Source of the DNA: JAJYKC01 sp963823105
GTDB taxonomy: Bacteria > Acidobacteriota > Terriglobia > Bryobacterales > Bryobacteraceae
DNA: 64,000 nt
Assembly: GCA_963823105.1 (NCBI GenBank)
Contig: CAWGKC010000004.1
Location: 248,001-312,000 of the forward strand
Direction: 5' to 3'
Part shown: piece after piece, positions 20,771 to 29,823 of the stretch
Numbering within the stretch: the stretch's first letter is position 1
Layout of the letters: each line of letters opens with the position of its first letter
The notes under the pieces: model-generated
What the model was told of the DNA's origin: nothing
The model's input: the letters and a program-made list of their open reading frames with translations, nothing else
Databases searched by the model: none
Made by a program: the position numbers and the translations under genes

Positions 20771-21484
20771 ATGACGCCCCCTAAAATCATTTCGCTCTTC
20801 TCGGGGATTGCCCTTGCCGCGACGTTGCTTGCCCCCGCCTTGCGAGGCGCCGGTACGCTCGAAAGCAAACGGGCGAACAAGGACGCTCCGGTGTCCGCCG
20901 ATCCCACCGGTCCATTTTGGAAGAGCGTGCAAGGAGTCTCCGCGGCCAATGGCCCGCGCGGCAATCCCGTTCCGGGGCACACCTCCGGGATCCGTTCCCG
21001 CTGGACCCGAGGCTACCTCTACTTTCTTTTTATCTGTCCTTATGAACAATTGCACATGAAGCCGGACCCGAAAACCGGGGAGGAAACCAACCACTTATGG
21101 GATTGGGATGTGGCCGAAGCGTTCATCGGAAGCGATTTTAAAAACATTCATCTATATAAGGAGTTCGAGCTGTCTCCCCAAGCCGAGTGGGTCGACCTCG
21201 ATATCGACTCGACAAACATGGGCAATACGGATGCCTGGAAATGGAACTCCGGCTTTCAAGTCGCCGCCAAAATCGACACCGATGCCAAGATCTGGTACGG
21301 CGCGATGAAGATCCCCTATAAGGCCGTCGACGCGCGTCCGCCGAAGGCGGGGCTGAAACTGCGCGCGAATTTTTACCGCATCCAAGGCGCTCCGCCGGAT
21401 CGCAAGTTCATCGCCTGGCAGCCCACCGGAAAGGATAACTACCATGTGCCGGAGTCGTTCGGCACCTTGGTTTTAGTAAAGTAA
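20771..21484 (+). CDS. Secreted CBM9-like (carbohydrate-binding) protein
   Basis: 237 residues. The signal peptide (IISLFSGIALAATLLAPALR) is followed by a domain with RWTRGYLYFLFICPYEQL, LWDWDVAEAFIGSDFKNIHL, YKEFELSPQAEWVDLDI and MKIPYKAVDARPPKAG. This is the family 9 carbohydrate-binding-like fold found in many secreted proteins. Tryptophans in WDWDVAEAFIG and EWVDLD are typical. It may bind a glycan, but no catalytic domain is attached. TATACT at 20752-20757 lies 13 bases before the ATG, giving a leader of a few bases at most. Confidence 0.8.
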   Translation: MTPPKIISLFSGIALAATLLAPALRGAGTLESKRANKDAPVSADPTGPFWKSVQGVSAANGPRGNPVPGHTSGIRSRWTRGYLYFLFICPYEQLHMKPDPKTGEETNHLWDWDVAEAFIGSDFKNIHLYKEFELSPQAEWVDLDIDSTNMGNTDAWKWNSGFQVAAKIDTDAKIWYGAMKIPYKAVDARPPKAGLKLRANFYRIQGAPPDRKFIAWQPTGKDNYHVPESFGTLVLVK

Positions 21485-21543
21485 GAGTTTTCCGGCCCTC
21501 TCACGGTATCCTTTAACCGGCGCAACCCGGCTACACTGGGAAC

Positions 21544-22167
21544 GTGCCTGAGTATTGCTCTTGCGGCGCTCATCTTCCGCCCGACGCCCGGTTCTGCCAT
21601 AAGTGTGGCAAGCCGCAGTTCGACTATCCGGGGGTCGAGCCGGTTGTCGAGGCCGCGCCTCCCGCCGCCGCGGCGGCCGCGCCTCGCCAGGAGATCGGTT
21701 TTCACAATCGCATCGCCGTTCGCACGGGCTTTCTCGCCGCTCTCGCAGCGTTCCTGCTCATGCCCCTGCCGTTCCCTCCGTTTCTTCAAATCATTTGGCT
21801 GATGGCTTGCCCCATCGGCGCCGGCTTCTTCTCCGCCTATCTTTACCGCCGCCGCACCGGGCAACGGCTGGGGATCGAAAGCGGCGCCCGCCTGGGATGG
21901 ATCACCGGCGTCTTCGTTTTCCTGATCGTGCTGGTCGTCGTGGGGATCGAAGTGGTCTACCTGTCCAGCCAGGGCGGATTGGCCAACAGCATCCGCGCGC
22001 AGTTCGGCGGTAAGAACCCCAGCATGGAACAAGCGATGAAATCGCTTGAGGACCCCACGACGCTCGCCGGAGGCCTTCTGCTCACCGTGGTGCTGATGTT
22101 CTTCATGTTCACGCTGCTGCCGGTGGTGGGCGGAGCTTTGTGCGGCAAAGTTCTCGACAAAGATTAA
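21544..22167 (+). CDS. Zinc-ribbon membrane protein
   Basis: 207 residues from GTG at 21544. The N-terminal zinc ribbon has two Cys pairs (YCSCGAHL and ARFCHKCGKP). After an Ala/Pro linker come four or five membrane helices: FLAALAAFLLMPLPFP, IIWLMACPIGAGFFSAYLY, WITGVFVFLIVLVVVGIEVV and LLLTVVLMFFMFTLLPVVGG. The function is unknown; such zinc-ribbon membrane proteins are common in this phylum. A TACACT box ends 6 bases before GTG and there is no Shine-Dalgarno sequence. The S41 protease gene follows 10 bases after the stop and is probably co-transcribed. Confidence 0.72.
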   Translation: MPEYCSCGAHLPPDARFCHKCGKPQFDYPGVEPVVEAAPPAAAAAAPRQEIGFHNRIAVRTGFLAALAAFLLMPLPFPPFLQIIWLMACPIGAGFFSAYLYRRRTGQRLGIESGARLGWITGVFVFLIVLVVVGIEVVYLSSQGGLANSIRAQFGGKNPSMEQAMKSLEDPTTLAGGLLLTVVLMFFMFTLLPVVGGALCGKVLDKD

Positions 22168-22177
22168 ACCCTCTCCG

Positions 22178-23470
22178 ATGAGCCGGACCCTCGCCGCCGT
22201 CGTTCTTGCCTCGCTCTGCTTCGGTGGAACGGCGTCGCTTTCTCCGGGCGATCGAAAACTCAACCAGGATTCGTTCGACTATGTCTGGACCACCGTGCGG
22301 GATAAGTTCTGGGATCCGGCCATCGAAGGCATCGACTGGAACGCCGTTCGTGCTCAATTAAAGCCCGAAATGGACCGCGCGCGGACCATGGAACAAGCCC
22401 GCGGCGTTTTGCGCGAGATGCTGGACCGTCTTCATCTAACCCACTTCGAGATCATCCCCTCCGACGCTTACTCCGACCTCGAAGCCACCACCGCCCCGCG
22501 CGGCGACGGGGAAACGGGCATCGACCTGCGCGTGGTGGACGGCAAGGCGCTCGTGACCTCCGTCGACACGGATTCACCCGCCGGGCGCGCCGGCGTGAGG
22601 ACCGGCTGGGAAATGATCCGCGCCGGAACCGTGACCAGCGCCGCCGTCGTCGCCAAAATTCACGCCGCCTACGAACATTCGTCGCTCGAGGATCTCATCC
22701 TGCGCCAGGCGCTGATCGGCCGCACGCAGGGAGCGGTGGGCGAGACCGTCGAGCTTCAATTCAAAGACGGGCAAGGCGAGGCGATAATTAAGAAAATGGC
22801 CTTGGCGCGCCCGCGCGGTTCGCTCAGTAAGTTCGGGTTTCTTCCGCCCACTTATGTTTGGATCGAGCACCGCATGGCCTCCGGCGGCATCGGCTATGTG
22901 CGATTTAATATGTTCCTCGATCCCGCCCACGTCATGCCCGCCTTCGGCGAAGCGGTGGAGGCGTGCATGAGCTGCCGCGGTTTCGTCATCGATCTGCGCG
23001 GCAATCCGGGCGGCATCGGCGCCATGGCGATGGGCATGGCCGGGTGGTTCGTGGACCAGCCCGACGCTCGTCTGGGAACTCTCTACATGCGCGACAGCAC
23101 GCTCAACTTCACCATCAGCCCCAGGCCTCAAGGCTATGCCGGGAGGCTGGCGATTCTGGTCGACCATACCACCGCTTCGACGTCGGAAATTCTTGCCGAG
23201 GGGCTGAAGGACCTGAAGCGCGCGCGGGTTTTCGGAACGCGCACCGCCGCCGCCGCCCTCCCCTCGGCGATCGAAATGCTACCCAACGGCGACGGCTTTC
23301 AATACGCCATGGCAAACTATATTTCCGAAGGCGGGAAGCCGCTGGAAGGCGTGGGCGTGACCCCGGACGTGGAGGCTGCGCCCACTCGGCAGGCGCTGCT
23401 GGCGGGCAAAGATACCGCGCTCGAGGCGGCGGAGGATTGGATTCGGAGCGCGAAAGGCGATCCGCAATAG
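22178..23470 (+). CDS. S41-family (C-terminal processing) peptidase
   Basis: 430 residues with signal peptide MSRTLAAVVLASLCFGGTAS. An N-terminal helical cap (FDYVWTTVRDKFWDP) leads to a PDZ region (ALVTSVDTDSPAGRAGVRTG) and the S41 catalytic core: GYVRFNMFLDP, GFVIDLRGNPGGIGAMAMGM and TTASTSEILAEGLKDLKRAR, in which the STSE motif carries the serine nucleophile. These serine/lysine proteases cleave protein C-termini in the periplasm. It follows the zinc-ribbon gene by 10 bases and precedes the next exported protein by 31, suggesting one transcript. Confidence 0.88.
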   Translation: MSRTLAAVVLASLCFGGTASLSPGDRKLNQDSFDYVWTTVRDKFWDPAIEGIDWNAVRAQLKPEMDRARTMEQARGVLREMLDRLHLTHFEIIPSDAYSDLEATTAPRGDGETGIDLRVVDGKALVTSVDTDSPAGRAGVRTGWEMIRAGTVTSAAVVAKIHAAYEHSSLEDLILRQALIGRTQGAVGETVELQFKDGQGEAIIKKMALARPRGSLSKFGFLPPTYVWIEHRMASGGIGYVRFNMFLDPAHVMPAFGEAVEACMSCRGFVIDLRGNPGGIGAMAMGMAGWFVDQPDARLGTLYMRDSTLNFTISPRPQGYAGRLAILVDHTTASTSEILAEGLKDLKRARVFGTRTAAAALPSAIEMLPNGDGFQYAMANYISEGGKPLEGVGVTPDVEAAPTRQALLAGKDTALEAAEDWIRSAKGDPQ

Positions 23471-23501
23471 GAAAATGGCTCAAATTAGGATGAGGCACGC
23501 T

Positions 23502-24941
23502 ATGAAAACGACGCTCGCGATTCTGTTGGCGGCCGGTTGGACATCGGCGGCCGATGCGCCCCCCAAGGCCGAGACCATCCTCGACCATTTTGTCGAAGTG
23601 ACCGGCGGCAAGGCCGCCTACGAAAAACGCCACAGCAAGATCTCGCACGGCGTCATCGAGTTCGTCGGCCGCGGTATCAAAGGACAAGTCACCGAGTTCG
23701 AACAGGCGCCGGACAAGGTCTATCAGGTAGCCGAATTCGAAGGCGTGGGCCAGCAGGAAGAAGGCAGCGACGGCGAAGTGGCGTGGGAGAAGTCGGCGCT
23801 GCAGGGGCCGCGCATCAAGGATGGAACCGAGAAAGCCCAGGCGGTGGAAGAGGCCACATTCAATGCGCCGCTGCTCTGGCGCCAGTTGTACACGAAGGTC
23901 GAGACCAAGGGTTCGGCCCAGGTGAACGGAGAGGATTGCTGGAAGATTGACGGCAAGACGGCGCAGGGCAAGACCGAGACGATGTTTTACAGCGAAAAGT
24001 CCGGGCTTCTGGTGAAAGAAACCTCCGTCCAGTCCACCCAGATGGGCGATATCCCCGTCGAGTCCACGATGAGCGATTACAAAGATTACGGCGGCGTGCT
24101 CGAGCCGTCGGTGGTCCGCCAAAAATTCGCCGGCCAGGAAATGCTGCTGACCCTTGACGACGTCAAAGTGAACGCCGAAATTCCCCCGGCCAAATTCGAC
24201 CTGCCCGCCGATATTCAGGCCCTGGTGCGCAAGGCCGCCGGAGGCAAGCTCGCCATCTTTATGGGTGGCAACCCGGTGGCCACCGAAACCTACACCATGC
24301 AGAAATCCGATGGAAAATACACCTGGAGCGGATCGGGCGAGGCGCACCTGGGCCCCATGCTGATGACCATCGAGAACTACACCATCGTCACCGATGGACA
24401 GTACCATCCGCTCGAGGCCGAACTGAAAACCAAGATGGGCCAAGTGAGCCGCGAGGTGAAGACCACCTTCGCCGATGGCAAGGCGAAGAACGAGACGGCG
24501 ACACCCAACGGCCCGCAGCTCAAGGAAGACGCCGTCAGCGCCGACGCGCTGGTCTTCGCCTACCCCATCCCCGTTTTCCCGCTCAGCGTCCTGGCGCGCA
24601 AGGTGAGTTTCGCCAACACCGAGCCGCAGCAGTTTCACGCCTATCTTCTCGGGCAAAAGGAAGTGCCGGTCACGGTGAAATACCTGGGCAAAGAGACGGT
24701 GGAATTCGCCAATAAGAAAGTCGAGTTGAATCACCTGACAGGGACGGTGGCAATGCAACCGGGCCAGGAAATGGCGGTGGATCTATGGGTCACCGACGAG
24801 CGAAAAATCGCCAAGCTCACCGTGCCCGCGCAGAAAGTGGAGGTTTACCAGGAGGGCTACGAACGCATCGCTCCGCCGCCGCCTCCTCCTCCCGCCGCCC
24901 CGCCCAAACCGGACGATAAGCCGCCGGCGAGCCCCCCGTAG
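23502..24941 (+). CDS. Exported protein of unknown function, LolA-like halves
   Basis: 479 residues from the ATG at 23502, where a signal peptide starts (MKTTLAILLAAGWTSAADA). The first half (ILDHFVEVTGGKAAYEKRHS, VYQVAEFEG, GLLVKETSVQ, YKDYGGVLEPSVVRQKFAG) follows the pattern of outer-membrane lipoprotein-sorting-like proteins that read a lipid or lipidated ligand. The second half starts with GKLAIFMGGNPVATETYTM and may be a separate beta domain. The C-terminus is a Pro/Ala tail. No catalytic site is seen. The first copy of an intergenic repeat begins inside its TAG stop codon. Confidence 0.6.
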   Translation: MKTTLAILLAAGWTSAADAPPKAETILDHFVEVTGGKAAYEKRHSKISHGVIEFVGRGIKGQVTEFEQAPDKVYQVAEFEGVGQQEEGSDGEVAWEKSALQGPRIKDGTEKAQAVEEATFNAPLLWRQLYTKVETKGSAQVNGEDCWKIDGKTAQGKTETMFYSEKSGLLVKETSVQSTQMGDIPVESTMSDYKDYGGVLEPSVVRQKFAGQEMLLTLDDVKVNAEIPPAKFDLPADIQALVRKAAGGKLAIFMGGNPVATETYTMQKSDGKYTWSGSGEAHLGPMLMTIENYTIVTDGQYHPLEAELKTKMGQVSREVKTTFADGKAKNETATPNGPQLKEDAVSADALVFAYPIPVFPLSVLARKVSFANTEPQQFHAYLLGQKEVPVTVKYLGKETVEFANKKVELNHLTGTVAMQPGQEMAVDLWVTDERKIAKLTVPAQKVEVYQEGYERIAPPPPPPPAAPPKPDDKPPASPP

Positions 24942-25105
24942 CGCAAAGAGTGCGTCGCGCACCTCAAGGCCTTCGGAGGAACAGATCGCGCCGCGCTCCG
25001 TTTTGCGCGTGTTCCTTAAGAGCGCAAAGGGTGCGTCGCGCACCGTCAAGGCCTTCGGAGGAACAAATCGCGCCGCACTCCGTTTTGCGCGTGTTCCTTA
25101 AGAGA
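24941..25105 (+). repeat. Two tandem copies of a ~68-bp palindrome-ended repeat
   Basis: Copy 1 is 24941-25008 and copy 2 is 25022-25090. Both begin GCGCAAAG and end CCGTTTTGCGC, giving terminal inverted repeats. Each has an inner hairpin GTGCG-TCG-CGCAC. Each is followed by GTGTTCCTTAAGA, so the tandem period is 81 bases. Two more copies of the core lie at 50640-50708 and 52234-52300 on the other strand. Confidence 0.85.
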
Positions 25106-25176
25106 CGCCAAGAGACGCCCGGCTGGCCCCCTGGCCTAATCCATTTTGTGGATCTGCCGATGAACCTATTGAGAAC

Positions 25177-25545
25177 ATGCTCGATCGACGCATAGAAACG
25201 CGAATCCTCTGTTCAGACTTGGTCTCGGTCGATTGGAAAGACGAACAGTCTCGAAAACGAAGGGGAACGGCCAATCTGGAAGATATCTCCCAGTCGGGAC
25301 TCTGTGTCCAGCTTGAACGGCCGATCCCGCTGAATACCGCGGTTCGTGTCACCTATGGCAAGGGAATTATGCAGGGCATCGTACGCTATTGCATCTTCCG
25401 CGACATCGGATATTTCATCGGCGTCGAATTCGCGCCGGGAACGAAATGGTCGCGGCGGGATTTTCGCCCGCGCCACATGCTGGATCCACGCAAATTAGCC
25501 GAATGGGCGGCGAACGCCGAGGCTGGCTCGAAAGAAGTGAAATAA
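25177..25545 (+). CDS. PilZ-domain protein
   Basis: 122 residues. RRIETRILCSDLVSVDW, KDEQSRKRRGTANLEDISQS, GLCVQLERPIPLNTAVRVTY and IGYFIGVEFAPGTKWS give the PilZ barrel pattern: an N-terminal arginine segment and a D/NxSxxG motif (EDISQSG). PilZ domains often bind cyclic di-GMP and act on motility, polysaccharide or surface behaviour. The RxxxR motif is only partly matched (RRIETR), so ligand binding is uncertain. No Shine-Dalgarno sequence is clear. It follows the tandem repeat and is probably transcribed alone. Confidence 0.75.
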   Translation: MLDRRIETRILCSDLVSVDWKDEQSRKRRGTANLEDISQSGLCVQLERPIPLNTAVRVTYGKGIMQGIVRYCIFRDIGYFIGVEFAPGTKWSRRDFRPRHMLDPRKLAEWAANAEAGSKEVK

Positions 25546-25588
25546 ACCGCCTTCTCATTCCAACCGCTCCGGGGTTATATCATTCTAT

Positions 25589-26518
25589 TTGCCCCCACCA
25601 GCCGCATCCTACTTTAAGCCCGCCGGCGTCCTTGCCGCCGCCGTCACCCCGCGCCGCCCCGGAACCAACGGGATCGACATCGGCGCCATGCTCGAAATCG
25701 TCGATTTTCTCGGAGCGGCGCACCTTGCCGGCATCGTGCTGATGGGCACCACCGGCGAGTTCGTCCATTTCGAATTGGAGGACCGCGCCCGCCTGGTGTC
25801 CCTCGCCGCCAAGCGCAGCCGCGTTCCGGTGATCGTCAACGTCTCCCACTCCACCTTGGCCGGCGCCGTCCATCTGGCCAACCAAGCGGTCGAAAGACGG
25901 CGCCGCCGGTCTTCTCCTCATGCCTCCGTATTTCCTGCGCTACTCGAGCGAGGTCACGCAAGGCTTCTTCCGCAAATTCATCGAAGAGTTCGATGGCGGC
26001 TCTGCCGGTTTTTCTCTACAATATCCCCGCCGTCACCAGCCCGCTCGCCCCGCCCGCCGCCACCGCGCTCGCTTGAAACGGGATTCTTCGCCGGTATCAA
26101 AGATTCAAGCGGCGATTGGGACGGATTCCTCCAACTCCGCGATGCCTCCCGCTCCCTGCCGTTCACGTTGCTGATTGGCAACGAGCGGATTTACGTTCCG
26201 GGTAGGATGGACGGCGCCCACGGAATCATCTCCGGCGCGGCGTCGGCCATCCCGGAGTTGATGCTGGCGCTCGACACCGCCATTCTCGCCTGCGACGTTT
26301 CCCGCCGCGACAAGCTTCACGCGCGGATGACTGAATTCATCGATTGGATCGAGCGATTCCCCATGACGTTCGGCATCAAAGAAGCGGCCGCGATGCGCGG
26401 ATTGAAAACCGGCGCGACGGCCATCGCCCTCACCGGCGCCGCCGCGGAGTTGATGAGCGAATACCGCGCCTGGTTCCCCGCCTGGTGGGAAGCGGTGCGC
26501 AAAGAGATCGCCGCTTAG
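25589..26518 (+). pseudogene. Dihydrodipicolinate-synthase-family aldolase, three frameshifts as read
   Basis: Begins at a TTG (25589) and keeps the DapA/NAL fold: FKPAGVLAAAVTPRRPG, GIVLMGTTGEFVHFELEDR and VPVIVNVSHSTLAGAVHLAN, then after the broken part FFAGIKDSSGDWDGF with the Schiff-base Lys in GIKDSS. Three single-base insertions move the middle through all frames. Removing an A near 25892 restores EDGAAGLLLMPPYFLRYSSE, a G near 25995 restores ALPVFLYNIPAV, and a T near 26071 restores ATALAETGFFAG. All three sit in homopolymers. The corrected enzyme is about 308 residues, normal length; the substrate (pyruvate plus an aldehyde) is not determined. Confidence 0.75.
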
Positions 26519-26539
26519 ATCGGTGAAACAATAACTCTT

Positions 26540-27943
26540 ATGGACATGCCGCCCGAGGAGTTTCGCCGCGCCGCGCACCAGGCCGCCGACTGGATGGCGG
26601 ATTATCTGGCCAACAGCGGCGCCTATCCGGTCCTGCCCGCTGTCCATCCCGGCGATCTGACGTCCCAACTCCCCCCAGCCGCTCCCATCCAAGGTGAGCC
26701 GATCGAAACGATCCTCGCCGATTTCGAAAAGCAAATCGTCCCCGCCCTCACCCATTGGAATCACCCCCGCTTCTTCGCCTATTTCGCCGTCTCGGCCTCC
26801 GGCCCCGGCGTCCTCGCCGAAATGCTCACCGCGGCGATGAACGTCAACGGCATGCTTTGGAAAAGCTGCCCCGCCGCAACCGAACTCGAACAAACCACCC
26901 TCGCCTGGCTGCGTGACGCCCTCGCCTTTCCCGCGCATTGGTTCGGCATCATTTACGACACGGCGTCCATCTCCACCATGCACGCCATCGCCGCCGCCCG
27001 CGAGCGCGCCGACCCCGATTCGCGCCGCCGCGGAGGCGATGGCAGGCTCGTTCTCTACACCTCCGAACACTCCCACTCTTCCGTCGAAAAGGGAGCCATC
27101 ACGCTCGGCATCGGCCAGGACAACGTCCGCAAGATCGCCGCCGACGAGGCCTTCCGCATGCGGCCGGACCTGCTCGAAGCCGCGGTCCGCGCCGATCTCG
27201 CCGCCGGCAAGCGCCCCTTCTGCGCCGTCGCCACCACCGGAACCACGTCCACCACCAGCGTCGATCCCGTTCCCGCCATCGCCGCCATCGCCCGCCGCCA
27301 CAGCCTCTGGCTGCACGTCGACGCCGCTTACGGCGGCCCCGCGGCCATCGTCCCGGAACTGCGCCCGCTCTTCGCCGGCGTCGAACTCGCCGATTCCGTC
27401 GTCGTCAATCCCCACAAGTGGCTCTTCACCCCCATCGACATCAGCGTCCTCTACACCGCCCATCCGGACATCCTCCGCCGCGCCTTCGCCCTCGGCGCCG
27501 AATATTTGAAAACCTCCGAAGACGAGCGCGCCGTCAATTTCAACGACTACGGCATCCAGCTCGGCCGCCGCTTCCGCTCCCTCAAGCTCTGGTTCGTCCT
27601 GCGGTACTTCGGCCGCGAGCGCCTCGCCCAAATGATCCGCGAGCACGTCGAATGGGCCCAGCGCCTGGCCGCGTTGATCGCCGCGCACCCCGATTTCGAA
27701 GTCGCCGCGCCGCACCCGTTCTCCCTCGTCTGCTTCCGTCACAAAGGCGGCGACGACGTCAACCGCCGCTTGCTCGACGCCCTCAACGCCTCCGGCCACG
27801 CCTTCCTCTCGCACACCGTCCTGAACGGCCGCTTCGTTCTGCGCCTGGCCATCGGCAACATCCACACCACGTGGGAAGACGTGCTCTCCACGTGGGAGAG
27901 AATCGTCCAGCTCTCCTGCGACCCGCCGGCGCCGCATCCATGA
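26540..27943 (+). CDS. PLP-dependent aromatic-L-amino-acid-type decarboxylase
   Basis: 467 residues. Group II decarboxylase fold: EEFRRAAHQAADWMADY, WNHPRFFAYFAVSASGPGVL, LYTSEHSHSSVEKGAITLGI, VATTGTTSTTSVDPV, LWLHVDAAYGG and VVVNPHKWLFTPID, in which Lys293 forms the PLP aldimine. The enzyme removes CO2 from aromatic amino acids (Trp, Phe, Tyr or DOPA), giving amines; specificity cannot be read. Full length. The stop overlaps the pyrD start (ATGA). It follows the aldolase by 21 bases and may share its transcript. Confidence 0.9.
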   Translation: MDMPPEEFRRAAHQAADWMADYLANSGAYPVLPAVHPGDLTSQLPPAAPIQGEPIETILADFEKQIVPALTHWNHPRFFAYFAVSASGPGVLAEMLTAAMNVNGMLWKSCPAATELEQTTLAWLRDALAFPAHWFGIIYDTASISTMHAIAAARERADPDSRRRGGDGRLVLYTSEHSHSSVEKGAITLGIGQDNVRKIAADEAFRMRPDLLEAAVRADLAAGKRPFCAVATTGTTSTTSVDPVPAIAAIARRHSLWLHVDAAYGGPAAIVPELRPLFAGVELADSVVVNPHKWLFTPIDISVLYTAHPDILRRAFALGAEYLKTSEDERAVNFNDYGIQLGRRFRSLKLWFVLRYFGRERLAQMIREHVEWAQRLAALIAAHPDFEVAAPHPFSLVCFRHKGGDDVNRRLLDALNASGHAFLSHTVLNGRFVLRLAIGNIHTTWEDVLSTWERIVQLSCDPPAPHP

Positions 27944-29268
27944 GCCGCCTCGCCGTCACCCTCTGCGGCATCCCTCTGAAGAACCCCGTGCTCGCCGCCT
28001 CGGGCACCTACGCCTACGGCATCGAGTTCGAGCGCCTTGTCGATCTAAACTCGCTCGGCGGAATCGTCGTGAAAGGCCTCTCCCGCGAGCCGATCGCCGG
28101 CAATCCCGCCCCCCGCCTGTGGGAGGCCGAAGCCGGCATGATCAACTCCGTCGGCCTCCAAAACATCGGCGCCCGCGCCTTCGTCAAAGAAAAACTCCCC
28201 GCCCTCCGCCAATACAAAACCGCCATCTTCGCCAACGTCTTCGGCTACACCCGCGACGACTACGCGGAGGTGATCCGCATCCTGGAGGACGCCGAAGGCC
28301 TCGCCGCCTACGAGATCAACGTCTCCTGCCCCAACACCGAACGCGGCGGCATGTTCTTTTCAAGCGACCCCTCCTGCCTCGCCGATCTGATCGCCCTGCT
28401 CCGCCCCCTCGCCACGCGCCCGCTCATCGTCAAGCTCTCCCCGAACGTCGCCCGTATCGAGCCTCTCGCTCTCGCCGCGCAGGAAGCCGGCGCCGCCGCC
28501 ATCAGCCTCGTCAACACTTTCGTCTCCCTCGCCATCGACGCCCGCACCCGCCGCGCCCGCATCGGAGCCGGTTTCGGAGGTCTCTCCGGCCCGGCCATCA
28601 AGCCCATCGCTCTCCGCATGGTTCACGAAGCCTCGCTCGCCGTGCGCATCCCGGTCGTCGGCCTCGGCGGCATCCGCACCGGCATCGACGCCGCGGAATT
28701 TCTAATCGCCGGCGCGACCGCGGTGCAAGTCGGCACCCTGAATTTCGCCGACCCCGCCGCCCCCCTCCGCGTCGCCCGCGAGCTCGAAGCGTTCCTGAAA
28801 GAAGAAAACATCGGCAACGCCGCCGAACTCACCGGCACGCTGCGGCTCCCCGCCGGCCGGCCCCAAATCCACTCCGGAGAAAACATGAAACGAATCGTCA
28901 CCACGGAAAAAGCCCCCAAAGCCATCGGCCCCTACTCGCAAGCCGTCGTCTACAACGGCCTCGCCTATATAAGCGGCCAGATCCCCCTCGACCCCGCCAC
29001 CGGCCAACTCGTCGGCGACGACATCGCCGAACAGACCGCCCGCGTCCTCGAAAACATGAAAGCGGTTCTCGAAGCCTGCGGCTCCTCGCTCGGCCAAGTC
29101 CTGAAAACCACCGTTTTCCTCAAGGAAATGGCCGAGTTTCCGAAGATGAACGAAGTCTACGCCCGTTATTTCGGAGACAACCCTCCCGCCCGCTCCACCG
29201 TCGAAGCGGCGCGCCTCCCTCGCGAAGTCCGCGTCGAAATCGATGCCATCGCCGCAGTCGCCGGTTAG
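27940..29268 (+). CDS. pyrD: Dihydroorotate dehydrogenase (PyrD), open in frame into RidA
   Basis: PyrD covers residues 1-315: LCGIPLKNPVLAASGTYAYG, INSVGLQNIG, YEINVSCPNTERGGMFF, PLIVKLSPNVARIEPLA and IPVVGLGGIRTGIDAAEFLI. This is class 1 (B-like), which oxidises dihydroorotate to orotate with FMN in pyrimidine synthesis; no pyrK is seen. As read, the frame has no stop and continues through ridA (residues 316-442). Removing one C from CCCC near 28849 would give an end at TGA 28886-28888, overlapping the ridA ATG exactly like the other gene pairs here. A real fusion and a sequencing error are both possible. The start overlaps the decarboxylase stop. Confidence 0.85.
   Translation: MSRLAVTLCGIPLKNPVLAASGTYAYGIEFERLVDLNSLGGIVVKGLSREPIAGNPAPRLWEAEAGMINSVGLQNIGARAFVKEKLPALRQYKTAIFANVFGYTRDDYAEVIRILEDAEGLAAYEINVSCPNTERGGMFFSSDPSCLADLIALLRPLATRPLIVKLSPNVARIEPLALAAQEAGAAAISLVNTFVSLAIDARTRRARIGAGFGGLSGPAIKPIALRMVHEASLAVRIPVVGLGGIRTGIDAAEFLIAGATAVQVGTLNFADPAAPLRVARELEAFLKEENIGNAAELTGTLRLPAGRPQIHSGENMKRIVTTEKAPKAIGPYSQAVVYNGLAYISGQIPLDPATGQLVGDDIAEQTARVLENMKAVLEACGSSLGQVLKTTVFLKEMAEFPKMNEVYARYFGDNPPARSTVEAARLPREVRVEIDAIAAVAG
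28885..29268 (+). CDS. ridA: RidA family enamine/imine deaminase
   Basis: 127 residues from the ATG at 28885, with GGAG 6 bases upstream. KAPKAIGPYSQAVVYNGLAY, ISGQIPLDPATGQLVGDDI, VLENMKAVLEACGSSLGQVL and the terminal PARSTVEAARLPREVRVEID are the full RidA signature, with the catalytic Arg in PARS. RidA hydrolyses reactive enamines, such as 2-aminoacrylate, released by PLP enzymes. A PLP decarboxylase lies just upstream. It has its own ribosome-binding site although it is in frame with pyrD. Confidence 0.93.
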   Translation: MKRIVTTEKAPKAIGPYSQAVVYNGLAYISGQIPLDPATGQLVGDDIAEQTARVLENMKAVLEACGSSLGQVLKTTVFLKEMAEFPKMNEVYARYFGDNPPARSTVEAARLPREVRVEIDAIAAVAG

Positions 29269-29333
29269 TTCTTGTCATGAAGTAACCGCGCCAACCGCTC
29301 CCCTTTCCGAGCCGTGACCGTAAGGGAGCGGAG

Positions 29334-29717
29334 TTAGTGCGCCGTGTACTGATCCTGCGGCGGGTTCAGCTTAATCTCGATCGTCTTCTCGTCTTCGTTG
29401 ACTTCAAAATCGTCGCCGAAAGTCTGGAAATTCTTGGCGATCACTTGAATCTGAATCGTCCCCTGCGGAATGGGCGGAATCTTCGCGACGCCTTCCTGGC
29501 TCGACCGCATCTCCCAATTCACCCGCTCCTTGCGCCCCAGTTTCTTGATTTGATGATTCCCCTTAAACCGCACGATCACATCCGCGTGGTCCACCGGCTT
29601 GCCATGGTTATCCGTCACCCGGATCGTTAAAGTGGTCATCGGAACCTTCGCCGTCATCGGAACGGCGATCAGGGCGAGCGCGAACAGAGCGACAACATGC
29701 GGGCGGCGAAACGTCAT
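29334..29717 (-). CDS. Small exported protein with carboxypeptidase-regulatory-like domain
   Basis: 127 residues from the ATG at 29717. The signal peptide (MTFRRPHVVALFALALIAVP) is followed by a single transthyretin-like sandwich: LTIRVTDNHGKPVDHADVIV, GVAKIPPIPQGTIQIQVIAK and TIEIKLNPP. It is the same fold as the N-terminal domain of Oar-like receptors, here standing alone. Role unknown, perhaps structural in the periplasm. An extended -10 (TGCGATAAT) ends 6 bases before the ATG, so the transcript is probably leaderless. Confidence 0.65.
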   Translation of the reverse strand: MTFRRPHVVALFALALIAVPMTAKVPMTTLTIRVTDNHGKPVDHADVIVRFKGNHQIKKLGRKERVNWEMRSSQEGVAKIPPIPQGTIQIQVIAKNFQTFGDDFEVNEDEKTIEIKLNPPQDQYTAH

Positions 29718-29823
29718 CACTCGATTATCGCAAGCCCAGCGCCTTTCGCGGCGGGAGCAAGATGGGCGAACTCCGCGACGCCGGAGCGTCCCGCCGCCAC
29801 TCGCCCCGAAACCCCGTGGCCAC

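Noticed and set aside
25022..25090. Tandem repeat as a CRISPR array
   Set aside because: Only two units, no spacers of even length between identical repeats, and the same unit is dispersed at two other loci.
26105..27937. 610-codon minus-strand frame opposite the decarboxylase
   Set aside because: Antisense shadow of a well-conserved PLP enzyme; composition is Gly/Asp/Val-rich without family motifs.
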